64,000 nt of DNA from Rhodobacteraceae bacterium Alg231-04 (GCA_900143635.1 FREY01000011.1:62003-126002); one strand, 5' to 3'; counted from the first letter of the stretch, positions 36,399 through 45,241 are shown. Notes: a model not told the origin generated them from the sequence alone. Made by a program: numbers and translations.

Positions 36399-37787
36399 CT
36401 ACAAGAGTACCATCGCGGCCAGCCCCAGAAAGGCGAAGAAACCCACCACATCGGTCACCGTGGTGACAAAGGTGCCCGAGGCCAGCGCCGGGTCGACCCC
36501 GGCTTTTTCCAATACGACGGGCACCACCGTGCCGGCAAACCCGGCGACGACTAGATTGACCACCATTGCGGCAGCGATCACCACGCCCAGCATCGGATTG
36601 CCGAACCACGCCAGCCCGACAAAGCCCATGACAACCGCGAAAACCAACCCGTTGATCAGCCCCACCAGCACTTCACGGCGCAGAACTCGCCAAATGTTTG
36701 CACCGGTCAAATCCTTGGTGGCAATTGCGCGCACCGCCACGGTCAGCGACTGGGTGCCTGCATTGCCCCCCATCGAGGCCACGATGGGCATCAGCACCGC
36801 CAGGGCCACAAAGGCCTCAATCGTGGCCTCAAACTGGGCAATCACCAAGGACGCCAGCACCGCCGTGGCCAGATTGACCGCCAGCCAGGGCAGACGCCGC
36901 TTTGCGGTCTCGGAAATACTGTCCGAGAGCGAGCTTTCGCCAACACCGGCCAGACGCAGGATGTCTTCTTCGTGTTCTTCGTCCAGCACCGCCATCGCGT
37001 CATCGATGGTGATCACCCCGGCGAGGCGGCCCTCGCTGTCCACAACGGGTGCGGAAATCAGGTGATACTGGTTGAAGGCATAGGCAACATCCTCTTCGTC
37101 CTGATCGGCGGGAATGACCTCGAACACCTCCTCGACCAGATCCTTCAGCGGCACCTCACGGCGGGTGCCCATCAGCTTGCCCAGGGTCACATTGCCCAAT
37201 GGGTGCATACGCGGGTCGACCAGAACAACGTGGTAGAATTGCTCCGGCAATTCATCCGCTTCACGCATGAAATCAATGGCTTGCCCAACGTTCCAGTGCT
37301 CGGGTGCCATCACCACCTCGCGCTGCATCATCCGCCCGGCAGAGTTTTCCGGATAGCTCAGTGATTGTTCGACAACCGCCCGGTCCGCATCTTCCAGCGC
37401 GTCAAGAATCGCCTCTTGCTGGGGCTCCTCCAGATCTTCGACCAGATCAACAACATCGTCGCTTTCCAGATCCCGCACCGCTTCGGCCAGAACCTGCGGG
37501 TTGAGGAGGTCGATCACCTCTTCGCGGATGCTTTCATCCAGTTCCGACAGGATTTCCCCGTCAAACTCACGGTCATAAAGCCGGATCAGATCGGCCCGGT
37601 CCTGACCGCTGATCTGTTCCAGAAGGTCAGCGATGTCGGCCGCGTGCAGTGGCTCCATCAGGCTGCTCAGCAGGTCACGGTCGCGCGCATCAACCGCCCG
37701 CAGGATAGAGGCGACGGTTCTGGCCTCCAACTCGTAGACTTCTTCCCGTGCGGAATCCGTCCCGGTCTGATCGATCCTGTCGCTCAT
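36399..37787 (-). CDS. mgtE: Magnesium transporter MgtE
   Basis: 462 residues. Cytosolic MgtE N-domain (about 30-140: HAADIADLLEQISGQDRADL), paired CBS domains (about 145-265: HLISAPVVDSEGRLAGVITI), then five membrane helices. VLMPIVASMGGNAGTQSL and the later DVVGFFAFLG form the ion pore, with the N-domain and CBS pair acting as the Mg2+ sensor that closes the channel when cytosolic Mg2+ is high. Length and order are as in the family. Confidence 0.95.
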   Translation of the reverse strand: MSDRIDQTGTDSAREEVYELEARTVASILRAVDARDRDLLSSLMEPLHAADIADLLEQISGQDRADLIRLYDREFDGEILSELDESIREEVIDLLNPQVLAEAVRDLESDDVVDLVEDLEEPQQEAILDALEDADRAVVEQSLSYPENSAGRMMQREVVMAPEHWNVGQAIDFMREADELPEQFYHVVLVDPRMHPLGNVTLGKLMGTRREVPLKDLVEEVFEVIPADQDEEDVAYAFNQYHLISAPVVDSEGRLAGVITIDDAMAVLDEEHEEDILRLAGVGESSLSDSISETAKRRLPWLAVNLATAVLASLVIAQFEATIEAFVALAVLMPIVASMGGNAGTQSLTVAVRAIATKDLTGANIWRVLRREVLVGLINGLVFAVVMGFVGLAWFGNPMLGVVIAAAMVVNLVVAGFAGTVVPVVLEKAGVDPALASGTFVTTVTDVVGFFAFLGLAAMVLL

Positions 37788-37923
37788 CGCCTGCCCTCCG
37801 GGTATTTTTGTGCAAACTAGAAGAAGCAGCTACCGGAAAACAATGACAATGATGCAATTTACCGGCGCATTTTAGAGGCGTATCCTGTGTTGCGCTGATT
37901 AACGAGGACCGGGAGGAGACCCC

Positions 37924-39207
37924 ATGGCCGCAGAATACATCCTGAAAGGGCAAGTGCTGTCCTTTACGCAATCGCCCTTCGGGAGCGATGCCGACACAGC
38001 CACCCGTGTGGATGAGGCCGTGGCCATCAAGGACGGCAAGATTTCCGGGCGTGGCACATTTGCCGAGATGCAGGCACTGCTGCCTGCCGCAGAGGTCACA
38101 GACCACGGCGACAAGCTGATCACCGCCGGTTTTGTCGATGCCCATGTGCATTACCCGCAGACCGCAATCATCGCCAGCTGGGGCAAGCGGCTGATCGACT
38201 GGCTGAACAGCTATACCTTCCCGGAAGAAATGCGTTTCGCTGATCGCGCCTATGCCGATGAAATCGCCAATCGCTATCTGGATCTGACGGCGGCCCATGG
38301 CACCACCACAGTCTGCAGCTTCTGTACCATTCATCCTGAAAGCGTCGATGCGATTTTCACTGCGGCACAGACCCGCGGTGCGCGGATTGTGGCAGGCAAG
38401 ACCTGCATGGACCGCAATGCGCCTGACGGTCTGCGCGATACAGCACAGTCCGGTTATGACGACAGCAAGGCCTTGCTGGAGAAATGGCACGGAGTCGACC
38501 GCCTGTCCTATGCGATTACGCCGCGATTCTCGCCCACGTCGACGCCCGACCAGCTGGAAGCCGTCGGCGCGCTCTGGGCCGAAAACCCCGATTGCCTGAT
38601 GCAGACCCATCTGAGCGAACAGACTGACGAGATCGAATGGGTCAAAAGCCTGTTTCCGAATGCGCGCGACTATCTGGATACCTATGAAAAGTTCGGCCTG
38701 CTGGGCGGACGCGGCCTTTATGGTCATGCGATCTATCTGGAAGACCGCGAACGCGCCCGACTGCGCGAACATGGCGCCGCACTGATCCACTGCCCGACCT
38801 CGAACACGTTTATCGGCTCCGGCCTGTTCGACATGAACGGGTTGATGGCGGAAGGCCAGCGGATTGGTCTGGCGACAGACACCGGCGGTGGTTCGTCGTT
38901 TTCAATGCTGCGCACCATGGCGGCGGCCTATGAGATCGGCCAATTGCGCGGCACCCCGCTGCACGCGGCTGAACTGTGGTGGCTAGCCACCCAAGGGTCA
39001 GCGACGGCGCTGCGCATGGAGGACAAGATCGGCAATATCGCCCCCGGCATGGAGGCAGATGTCGTGGTTGTCGATCTGGCCTCTACCCCGGCGATATCGC
39101 AACGCTCCACCCGCGCGGCGGATCTCTGGGAGGCGATATTCCCCACCATCATGATGGGCGATGACCGCGCCATTTCCGAGGTCTGGATCAACGGCAAACG
39201 GATCTAG
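37924..39207 (+). CDS. guaD: Guanine deaminase
   Basis: Hydrolyses guanine to xanthine and ammonia. 427 residues, amidohydrolase fold with one zinc. VDAHVHYPQTAIIASWGKRL gives the HxH pair and the guanine-binding region; MQTHLSEQTDEIEWV holds the third His and the catalytic Glu; GLATDTGGGSSFSMLRTM the zinc aspartate. The C-terminus (KIGNIAPGMEADVVVVDL) completes the beta domain. The start follows GGGAGGAG. It is convergent with a CAP-domain/8-oxoguanine deaminase pair. Confidence 0.94.
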   Translation: MAAEYILKGQVLSFTQSPFGSDADTATRVDEAVAIKDGKISGRGTFAEMQALLPAAEVTDHGDKLITAGFVDAHVHYPQTAIIASWGKRLIDWLNSYTFPEEMRFADRAYADEIANRYLDLTAAHGTTTVCSFCTIHPESVDAIFTAAQTRGARIVAGKTCMDRNAPDGLRDTAQSGYDDSKALLEKWHGVDRLSYAITPRFSPTSTPDQLEAVGALWAENPDCLMQTHLSEQTDEIEWVKSLFPNARDYLDTYEKFGLLGGRGLYGHAIYLEDRERARLREHGAALIHCPTSNTFIGSGLFDMNGLMAEGQRIGLATDTGGGSSFSMLRTMAAAYEIGQLRGTPLHAAELWWLATQGSATALRMEDKIGNIAPGMEADVVVVDLASTPAISQRSTRAADLWEAIFPTIMMGDDRAISEVWINGKRI

Positions 39208-39215
39208 GCGGGGCG

Positions 39216-39264
39216 CTGCCCCCGGCCCTGCGGGCCTCCCCCGGAGTATTTGGGGAAAGATGAA
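39216..39264 (+). repeat. Copy of dispersed GTATTT/GATATTT element
   Basis: CTGCCCCCGGCCCTGCGGGC, then CTCCCCCGGAGTATTTGGGG and AAAGATGAA. The first 30 or so bases are nearly identical to the copy at 50.2 kb. It lies between the guaD stop and the guaD terminator. Confidence 0.75.
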
Positions 39265-39269
39265 TGAAG

Positions 39270-39292
39270 GGGGGCTTCGTGGCCCCCTTTTC
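39270..39292 (+). terminator. Terminator of guaD
   Basis: Stem GGGGGC/GCCCCC with a 6-base loop, followed by TTTTCC. It lies 62 bp past the stop, beyond the repeat element. Confidence 0.8.
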
Positions 39293-39297
39293 CTTTT

Positions 39298-39726
39298 TCA
39301 GCAGCCGGGACGCGCCAGAAGCAGGACCCAGATATCACCGGGTGCGCGTGCCAGGGCGAAGTCCTGCGGTTCGCGGCTCAGCATGTTTTTTCGGTGGCCG
39401 CGCGAGGCCTCCCAAGCGGACAACGCCGCATTGAGGCTCTGTTGGCCCTTGGCAATGTTCTCCGCCACGTAACACCAGCCATAGCCCGCGGCGCGAGCGC
39501 GCTCCCCGGCGGAGGATCCATCTGCACCCTGATGCGCAAAATATCCTTTAGTTGCCATGTCCTGCGCATGGGCAGAGGCCGCCCGGCCAAGGGGTGCCGA
39601 ATAGGTCAGTGCAGCGCGGTTGTTTTCGGCCCGCAGCGCATTGAGGGCGCGCGCGGCCTCTTCTGGTTCAATCGCCGCCACTCGAAGCGGCAGGACAAAA
39701 AAGAACAGAAACAGGACCGCGCGCAT
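39298..39726 (-). CDS. CAP domain (SCP/PR-1-like) secreted protein
   Basis: 142 residues with a signal peptide (MRAVLFLFFFVLPLRVAA). SAHAQDMATKGYFAHQG, VAENIAKGQQSLNAALSAW and EASRGHRKNML are the CAP signatures, with the histidines and glutamate of the family cleft. The ATG at 39726 begins 2 bp after the stop of the upstream 8-oxoguanine deaminase gene. Function of bacterial CAP proteins is mostly unknown. Pairing with a cytosolic deaminase is odd. Confidence 0.88.
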   Translation of the reverse strand: MRAVLFLFFFVLPLRVAAIEPEEAARALNALRAENNRAALTYSAPLGRAASAHAQDMATKGYFAHQGADGSSAGERARAAGYGWCYVAENIAKGQQSLNAALSAWEASRGHRKNMLSREPQDFALARAPGDIWVLLLARPGC

Positions 39727-39728
39727 GT

Positions 39729-41066
39729 TCAACCTTCCGCCAGCTTCAGGGCCAGCGACCGGTGGCGTTCCAGCAGGTTTGGTAGATCCAGTGTTGCGAT
39801 CTCACCATAGCGCACCACCTGCCGACCCTCGACAAAGAGATGTTTCACCTGGCTTGGGCCTGCCAAGAGCAAGGCCGCCGGATCCCAACTGCCGCTCGCG
39901 GCGGCACCGGTCATGTCCCAGACGGCAATATCGGCGCGTTTGCCCGGCTCCAACCGGCCGCAATCGGGGCGGCCAAGAATATCCGCACCACCACGGGTGG
40001 CAATCTCGAGGGCTTCAAGCGGGCTCATCGCATCGGCGCCATTGGCAACGCGTTGCAACAGCATCGCCTGTCGTGCCTCTTGCATCATGTTTGCAATGTC
40101 ATTGCTGGCCGACCCATCAACGCCGATCCCCACCGGTACACCGGCATCCCGCATCTGGCGCACCGGAGCAATACCGCTGCCAAGGCGGCAGTTGGAACAG
40201 GGGCAATGGGCCACGCCGGTGCGGGTTCGGGCAAAAAGTGCAATCTCGCTTTCGTCGAGTTTCACGCAATGCGCATGCCAGACATCATCACCTGTCCAGC
40301 CCAGTTCTTCGGCGTATTGGCCGGGGCGGCAGCCGAATTTCGCCTCGGAATAGGCGATGTCTTCGTCGTTTTCGGCCAGATGGGTGTGCAGCATCACGCC
40401 CTTGTCGCGCGCCAGCAAAGCCGCATCACGCATCAGATCGCGGCTGACCGAAAAGGGCGAGCACGGCGCCAGACCGACCCGGCACATGGAGCCTTCGGAG
40501 GGATCATGGAACCCGTCGACCACCCGGATCATGTCTTCCAGAATGGCGGCTTCTTTTTCGACCAGACTATCGGGTGGCAAGCCACCATCGCTTTCGCCAA
40601 TGCTCATCGCGCCGCGGGTCGGCTGGAACCGCAGGCCGACCTCGCGGGCCGCATGGATGGTATCCTCAAGCCGCGATCCGTTGGGATAAAGGTAAAGGTG
40701 ATCGGCACTGAGTGTACAGCCCGACAGCGCCAGTTCCGCCAGACCCAGCTGGGCCGAGACGAACATCTCTTCGGGACCAAAGCGCGACCAGATCGGGTAG
40801 AGCCGCTGCAGCCAGCCAAACAGCAGCGCGTCCTGCGCACCGGGCACCGCGCGGGTCAGGTTCTGGTAGAGATGGTGATGGGTGTTCACCAATCCCGGCG
40901 TCACCAGACAGCCGCGGGCATCAAAGGTCTCACCACTGGTTTTCAGCCCTGTACCAAGGGCGGCAATAGCCCCGTTGCGGATCAGGATATCAGCGCCACG
41001 CAGGTCGCGGCGCTGGTCATCCATGGTCAGGATGCAACTGGCGTTTTGAATCAGGATTTCTGACAT
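39729..41066 (-). CDS. 8-oxoguanine deaminase
   Basis: Deaminates 8-oxoguanine to urate, a route for disposing of oxidised guanine. 445 residues of the amidohydrolase family related to TrzN/AtzB. VNTHHHLYQNLTRAVPGAQD supplies the HxH pair; LHTHLAENDEDIAYSEAKFG the next ligand; GVGVDGSASNDIANMM-like IGVDGSASNDIANMM the aspartate. The FGWLQRLYPIWSRF and GLAELALSGCTLSADHLYLY stretches are close to characterised 8-oxoguanine deaminases, from memory. The start at 41066 (MSEILIQNA) avoids an unsupported N-terminal extension. Confidence 0.87.
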   Translation of the reverse strand: MSEILIQNASCILTMDDQRRDLRGADILIRNGAIAALGTGLKTSGETFDARGCLVTPGLVNTHHHLYQNLTRAVPGAQDALLFGWLQRLYPIWSRFGPEEMFVSAQLGLAELALSGCTLSADHLYLYPNGSRLEDTIHAAREVGLRFQPTRGAMSIGESDGGLPPDSLVEKEAAILEDMIRVVDGFHDPSEGSMCRVGLAPCSPFSVSRDLMRDAALLARDKGVMLHTHLAENDEDIAYSEAKFGCRPGQYAEELGWTGDDVWHAHCVKLDESEIALFARTRTGVAHCPCSNCRLGSGIAPVRQMRDAGVPVGIGVDGSASNDIANMMQEARQAMLLQRVANGADAMSPLEALEIATRGGADILGRPDCGRLEPGKRADIAVWDMTGAAASGSWDPAALLLAGPSQVKHLFVEGRQVVRYGEIATLDLPNLLERHRSLALKLAEG

Positions 41067-41070
41067 AATT

Positions 41071-41109
41071 CCACACTCCATAAGGCCCGCTTCGGTAAGG
41101 GAAGTGTGG
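41071..41109. promoter_or_regulatory. Inverted repeat before the 8-oxoguanine deaminase gene
   Basis: CCACACT (41071-41077) and AGTGTGG (41103-41109), 25 bases apart, beginning 5 bp before the start codon. It may be an operator or a leader hairpin. No regulator can be named. Confidence 0.4.
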
Positions 41110-41176
41110 ATGCGCCGGCAGAAGACGGGCAAAGGACCCGGCGCTGCAGCTATTTTATATCAGTGTGGCGCGGCGC

Positions 41177-41965
41177 TCAAGTGTTGAGAAGGGCCAGAGC
41201 CTCGGCGTGGATTTCCGGGTTGGCGGCGGCCAATGCGCGCCCCCCCTGATGGGCCGGACCACCCTGCCAGTTGGTGACAATGCCGCCGGCCGCCTGGATC
41301 ACGGCAATCGGTGCCTGAATATCATAGGCGTTCAGACTGGCCTCGATCACCAGATCCACTTGCCCTGCGGCCAGCAAAGCATAGGCATAACAATCCATGC
41401 CGTAGCGGGTGAGCTTGGCCATGGCCGCAACCCGTTCAAAACCTGCGCGATCTTCCGGCGTGCCAACCTCGGGAAAAGTGGTGAAGAGAATCGCATCGGC
41501 CAGATGACTGCCTTGCCGCGCCGCCAGCGGACGCAGCCCCTGCGGGCCGGTCATTTCCGCCACGCCGGGGGCACCGATGAAACGCTCTTCGGTATAGGGC
41601 TGGTCGATCACCCCCAGAAAGGGGCCATTTTCATCGGACAGGGCAATCAGCACGCCCCAGGTCGGCGTGCCCGAAATGAACCCGCGGGTGCCGTCGATCG
41701 GATCCAGCACCCATGTCCGGCCCGAAGTGCCCGGCTCCTGACCGTATTCCTCGCCCCAGATACCATCCGCAGGCCGCCGCTTTGCCAGCACCGCCCGCAT
41801 CGCAGTCTCCGCCGCACGATCCGCCACAGTCACCGGATCAAACCCATCCTGCAGCTTGTTTTCAGCACCGAGACCGGCAGCACGAAAATGCGGCAGGATC
41901 GCCGCGCGGGCCACATCGGCCATTTCACAGGCGACGTCGAGGTCGGAAATATCAGCAGTTTTCAT
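41177..41965 (-). CDS. hisN: Inositol-monophosphatase family protein, histidinol-phosphatase type
   Basis: 262 residues. The metal site reads GEEYGQEPG and WVLDPIDGTRGFISGTPTWG, the D-P-I-D-G-T motif. The G-F-I-S-G-x-P-x-W-G extension is typical of HisN histidinol-phosphatases rather than SuhB. AYDIQAPIAVIQAAGGIVTN completes the site. It would hydrolyse histidinol phosphate for histidine synthesis; other his genes are not here. Cytosolic, monocistronic. Confidence 0.88.
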   Translation of the reverse strand: MKTADISDLDVACEMADVARAAILPHFRAAGLGAENKLQDGFDPVTVADRAAETAMRAVLAKRRPADGIWGEEYGQEPGTSGRTWVLDPIDGTRGFISGTPTWGVLIALSDENGPFLGVIDQPYTEERFIGAPGVAEMTGPQGLRPLAARQGSHLADAILFTTFPEVGTPEDRAGFERVAAMAKLTRYGMDCYAYALLAAGQVDLVIEASLNAYDIQAPIAVIQAAGGIVTNWQGGPAHQGGRALAAANPEIHAEALALLNT

Positions 41966-42040
41966 AAGCGCTGCCTGCCAGTCAGATCACGCCAATGCAA
42001 GCAAAACCGGCATTTCCATGCCGCCGTCACACAGCAAAAA

Positions 42041-42066
42041 GGCCGCTCAGCGGATGCTCAGCAGCC
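42041..42066 (-). terminator. Terminator of the XRE regulator gene
   Basis: Imperfect stem GGCCGCTCAGC/GCTCAGCAGCC with a short loop. The plus strand has AAAAA before it, so a T5 run follows on the minus strand. Confidence 0.65.
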
Positions 42067-42100
42067 CTTTTCAATTCTCACAGCCGCGAGGTCGGCAGCC

Positions 42101-42472
42101 TCAGGCCACTTCGCTCAGCACGCGGGCCAGATCAAACAGACGGCGGCGCTGGTTTTCCGGGATGGCATAATATGAGCGCACCAAATCGAGGGCTTCTTTG
42201 TCGCCCAGCAGGTCTTCGGGGACCGAGGCTTTTGTCGCATTTGCCTTGCCTTCGTCCTGCAACCCTTCGAAGAAGAAGCTGACAGGCACCCCAAGCGCAT
42301 CAGCAATATCCCAGAGGCGAGAGGCGCTCACACGGTTTGCACCAGTCTCATATTTTTGGATCTGCTGAAATTTGATGCCAACTTGTTCGGCCAGCTGTTG
42401 TTGCGTCATTCCGATCAACCACCGGCGGTGACGAATGCGCTTTCCCACGTGAACATCAACGGGATGAGCCAT
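42101..42472 (-). CDS. XRE family transcriptional regulator
   Basis: 123 residues. RHRRWLIGMTQQQLAEQVGI and KFQQIQKYETGANRVSASRL form the helix-turn-helix; the linker VPVSFFFEGLQ is common in alphaproteobacterial XRE regulators. The C-terminus has KEALDLVRSYYAIPENQRRR. The ATG at 42472 (MAHPVDVHVGKRI) fits the family start. It may be autoregulated: an inverted repeat lies upstream. Targets unknown. Confidence 0.9.
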   Translation of the reverse strand: MAHPVDVHVGKRIRHRRWLIGMTQQQLAEQVGIKFQQIQKYETGANRVSASRLWDIADALGVPVSFFFEGLQDEGKANATKASVPEDLLGDKEALDLVRSYYAIPENQRRRLFDLARVLSEVA

Positions 42473-42820
42473 CAATAATCTCCTAAATCTCGAACTGGTT
42501 ACCGCCCCGATACGCGAATGCCACATCAGGAATTGACGCAGAGTAGCACGTCAACGTTAACAGTCCTTTTCCCCATCAGCACAGCTTCTGCTGCGCCACT
42601 ACCTATAGTTTTACGCCCTTTTCGGTTGAATACAAGGGGCGCAACACACGGACACACCTAAGCGCATGTTCCAAAACAGTAAATTAAACATAATCCACGT
42701 TGGCTGGTGGGAAACTCATTGGTTGAATCACCCCCCTAAAATAGTGAGGGTTGATTCTTGTTTGGAGATTTGACAGCGGCTTGATAAATCCTCTTAGTGG
42801 TAAAAAACGGATGGATATTC
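42473..42820. other. 348-bp intergenic region with two inverted repeats
   Basis: No gene is seen. TTGACG-N10-CGTCAA (42533-42554) lies 60 bp before the XRE gene and could be its operator. GAATCA...TGATTC (42725-42757), with CCC/GGG inside, lies before the quinone oxidoreductase. The region is AT-richer than its flanks, as expected for two divergent promoters. Confidence 0.55.
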
Positions 42821-43777
42821 ATGCGCGCCTTTCAGATCACCACAGCGGGCGGCCCCGCCTCGCTGACAACACTGCCCTCACCACGCCCAGCCCCCGGTCA
42901 GGTCGCCGTCCGATTAAGGGCCTGCGGGTTGAATTTCGCCGATATGCTGATGCTCCAGGGCAAGTATCAGGACACCCCAATTGCCCCATTTACCCTCGGC
43001 ATGGAAGGGGCTGGCACAATCACCGCCCTTGGTGAGGGGGTCAACTCTCTGCAGCTGGGTCAGCGGGTCGCGGTGTTTGCCGGTCAGGGCTGCCTCGCCG
43101 AAGAAGGCGTGTTCGATGCCGACCGGCTGTTGGCGATCCCCGATGCGATGTCCTTCGAACACGCGGCTGCCTTTCAGATCGCTTATGGCACCAGCCATAT
43201 GGCGCTGGCCCATTGCGCCCGCCTGCAACCCGGTGAACGTCTGCTGGTCACAGGAGCGGCCGGGGGCGTTGGCATGACGGCCGTGGAGACCGGCAAACTG
43301 ATGGGCGCCGAGGTGATTGCCCAGGCGCGTGGCGCCGAAAAGCTGGCGGTGACCAAGGCCGCCGGGGCCGATCATCTGATCGACGTGGATGAGGATCTGC
43401 GCGCCCGCGTCAAGGATCTGGGCGGCGCCGATGTGGTCTATGACGCCATTGGCGGCGATGTCTGGAAGGCAGCCTTCCGCTCCGCCAACCCCGGCGCCCG
43501 GCTGCTGCCGATCGGTTTCGCCAGCGGAGAGGTTCCGCAAATTCCCGCCAATCACCTGCTGGTCAAGAACCTGACCGTCATTGGCTTCTACTGGGGCGGA
43601 TATCTGAAGCACCGGCCCGATGCCGTCCGGGCCTCGCTGGATACATTGCTAGGCTGGTACAGCGAAGGTCGGCTCGCCCCCCATATCAGCCACTGCTTGC
43701 CGCTGGAGCAAGCCGCCGACGGGCTGGAGCTGCTGCGCAGCCGCACCTCCACCGGCAAGGTGGTGATCACCATGTAA
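42821..43777 (+). CDS. NADPH:quinone oxidoreductase family protein (MDR)
   Basis: 318 residues of the zinc-free medium-chain dehydrogenase family. RACGLNFADMLMLQGKYQ is the catalytic-domain signature, GMEGAGTITALGEGV the substrate loop, and VTGAAGGVGMTAVETGKLMG the NADPH-binding Rossmann motif. No zinc ligands are present. It reduces quinones or enones with NADPH; the physiological substrate is unknown. The ATG at 42821 is chosen over an upstream GTG because the family starts there. Confidence 0.92.
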   Translation: MRAFQITTAGGPASLTTLPSPRPAPGQVAVRLRACGLNFADMLMLQGKYQDTPIAPFTLGMEGAGTITALGEGVNSLQLGQRVAVFAGQGCLAEEGVFDADRLLAIPDAMSFEHAAAFQIAYGTSHMALAHCARLQPGERLLVTGAAGGVGMTAVETGKLMGAEVIAQARGAEKLAVTKAAGADHLIDVDEDLRARVKDLGGADVVYDAIGGDVWKAAFRSANPGARLLPIGFASGEVPQIPANHLLVKNLTVIGFYWGGYLKHRPDAVRASLDTLLGWYSEGRLAPHISHCLPLEQAADGLELLRSRTSTGKVVITM

Positions 43778-43794
43778 CCCCACCGCGCGCATTT

Positions 43795-43864
43795 GCCGCC
43801 AAAGGCGGCGCGCCGGGCATAAACCCGGCGCCCGGCCCAACTGTGAACCCGCCCACTAGGGCGG
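43795..43864. terminator. Three hairpins between convergent genes, with CTCAGGG repeats beyond
   Basis: GCCGCC/GGCGGC (43795-43809), GCGCCGGG/CCCGGCGC (43810-43831) and CCGCCC/GGGCGG (43849-43864), all perfect. From 43894 to 43932, into the LysR stop codon, GGTCTCAGGG/GCCTCAGGG units repeat. The hairpins lie between the convergent quinone reductase and LysR genes and likely end both transcripts. Confidence 0.55.
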
Positions 43865-43928
43865 ATTGAACAGGCGGGAGCACGCGCGGCACGGCCTCAG
43901 GGTCATAAGGTCTCAGGGCCTCAGGGTC

Positions 43929-44813
43929 TCAGGCGGCATTCCATTGATTGGCCTGCAGCGGCACCGCCACATGGCGGAAGGCATCGCGCGCCAGTTCGGC
44001 CAGCCGCTCCAGCGGCTCACCACCCGCACCACCACAATAGAGGTTGATGCGCTGCGCCGGCAGGGCCGGCAGGCTGCCACCATGGGCAATGGGCTCCAGA
44101 TGCGGTGGCTCGGTGCCCTCGATCATCACATTCACCGCCAGATCCGCACTCACCGTGGCCTCGATCGACCGGTCACTGTCAGTATCCAAGACCATATCCC
44201 AGTCGATCCCGGCCCGGTCCAGCGCGCTGATCGCCTTGGGACGGAACACGCAGGCCCGCCCAAAGGCCACCCGCAGCGGCCGCGCCCGCCAGGCTGATCC
44301 GTTCTGCGCCCCGGTCCAGCACAGCGGCCGCACAGCCAGCGTTTCGCTCTCCGCGGTCTCATCGCTTTCAGTGGTCAGGATCAGATCGCATTCGCCGCGC
44401 GAAAACTGCGCCTTCAACGCGCTGGTATTGGACGAGATAAGCTGCACTTTCATCCGCGGATAGGCGGCGTTGAACCGCTGCAACACCTGCGGCACGGCCG
44501 GGTACAGAATGTCATGCGGCACGCCGAGAACCAATTCACCCTCAAAGGCCTGATCGGTCAGCCGACCGATCACCTCGTCATTCATTGCCACCATGCGCCG
44601 GGCATAGGCCAACAGCTGTTCACCGGATGCGGTCAGCGCAATGGTGCGGCCCGATCGGTCCAGCAGGTCCAGCCCCAGCAACTCCTCCAGCCGCTTCAAC
44701 TGCATAGAGACCGCCGATTGGGTCAGATGCAGGAACCCCGCGGCACGGGTCACCCCGCCATGATCGGCCACCGCCACAAAGGACCGTAACGTGGTGATAT
44801 CAAGATTGCGCAT
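43929..44813 (-). CDS. LysR family transcriptional regulator
   Basis: 294 residues. MRNLDITTLRSFVAVADHGG and AAGFLHLTQSAVSMQLKRLE form the winged helix-turn-helix. The ligand domain starts about residue 90 (ELVLGVPHDILYPAVPQVLQ). The ATG at 44813 follows GGAGGGAAA. It is divergent from a DUF1127 gene, and two perfect inverted repeats lie between them. The effector is unknown. Confidence 0.92.
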   Translation of the reverse strand: MRNLDITTLRSFVAVADHGGVTRAAGFLHLTQSAVSMQLKRLEELLGLDLLDRSGRTIALTASGEQLLAYARRMVAMNDEVIGRLTDQAFEGELVLGVPHDILYPAVPQVLQRFNAAYPRMKVQLISSNTSALKAQFSRGECDLILTTESDETAESETLAVRPLCWTGAQNGSAWRARPLRVAFGRACVFRPKAISALDRAGIDWDMVLDTDSDRSIEATVSADLAVNVMIEGTEPPHLEPIAHGGSLPALPAQRINLYCGGAGGEPLERLAELARDAFRHVAVPLQANQWNAA

Positions 44814-44844
44814 TTTCCCTCCGCCCCATTCATCATCAACCGTG

Positions 44845-44913
44845 ATTGAATGCATCAATAACATTCGCTTTTCATATAGATCAACATCTGACAGAAACAT
44901 CAACATAATTGAT
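44845..44913. promoter_or_regulatory. Two candidate LysR-type operators
   Basis: ATTGA-N5-TCAAT (44845-44859) and ATCAA-N5-TTGAT (44899-44913), both perfect palindromes with T-N11-A outlines. They are 54 bp apart centre to centre in the 139-bp gap between the divergent LysR and DUF1127 genes. The pair fits the recall/activation site layout of LysR regulators. Confidence 0.65.
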
Positions 44914-44952
44914 AAGACCCCACGAAAGCATCACACAGAAAGGGAAGTAGAC

Positions 44953-45165
44953 ATGACCCAAGCACATATCGGCCAGTATTGCGCACCGCGCCACCGCCGC
45001 GGATTGTTCAGAACCCTGCTGCAGCTGCGCGCCGCCCGTCGGCAGCGTCTTGCACTGGCGCGGATGGATGACAGCCGCCTTTGTGACCTCGGCCTGACCC
45101 GCGGCGAGGCACAGCGCGAAGCAGCGCGCGGATTCTGGGACGCCCCGGACAACTGGAGACTTTGA
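44953..45165 (+). CDS. DUF1127 domain protein
   Basis: 70 residues, basic. The C-terminal 40 residues (RMDDSRLCDLGLTRGEAQRE) are the DUF1127 motif, ending in ARGFWDAPDNW. The start follows GAAAGGGAAG. Small DUF1127 proteins in alphaproteobacteria affect phosphate and carbon metabolism and RNA turnover, by reports on Agrobacterium and on CcaF1 in Rhodobacter. It is divergent from, and probably controlled by, the LysR gene. A hairpin follows. Confidence 0.88.
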   Translation: MTQAHIGQYCAPRHRRGLFRTLLQLRAARRQRLALARMDDSRLCDLGLTRGEAQREAARGFWDAPDNWRL

Positions 45166-45209
45166 CGGCGCCTCAATCGCTGAGAGCGAAGGAGCATTTG
45201 CGCCCATAT

Positions 45210-45241
45210 TGGCGGCAGCGACCCGTTCGGTCCTGCCGCCA
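45210..45241 (+). terminator. Hairpin after the DUF1127 gene
   Basis: Perfect 9-bp stem TGGCGGCAG/CTGCCGCCA with a 14-base loop. No T run follows, so it is only a possible terminator. Confidence 0.5.
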
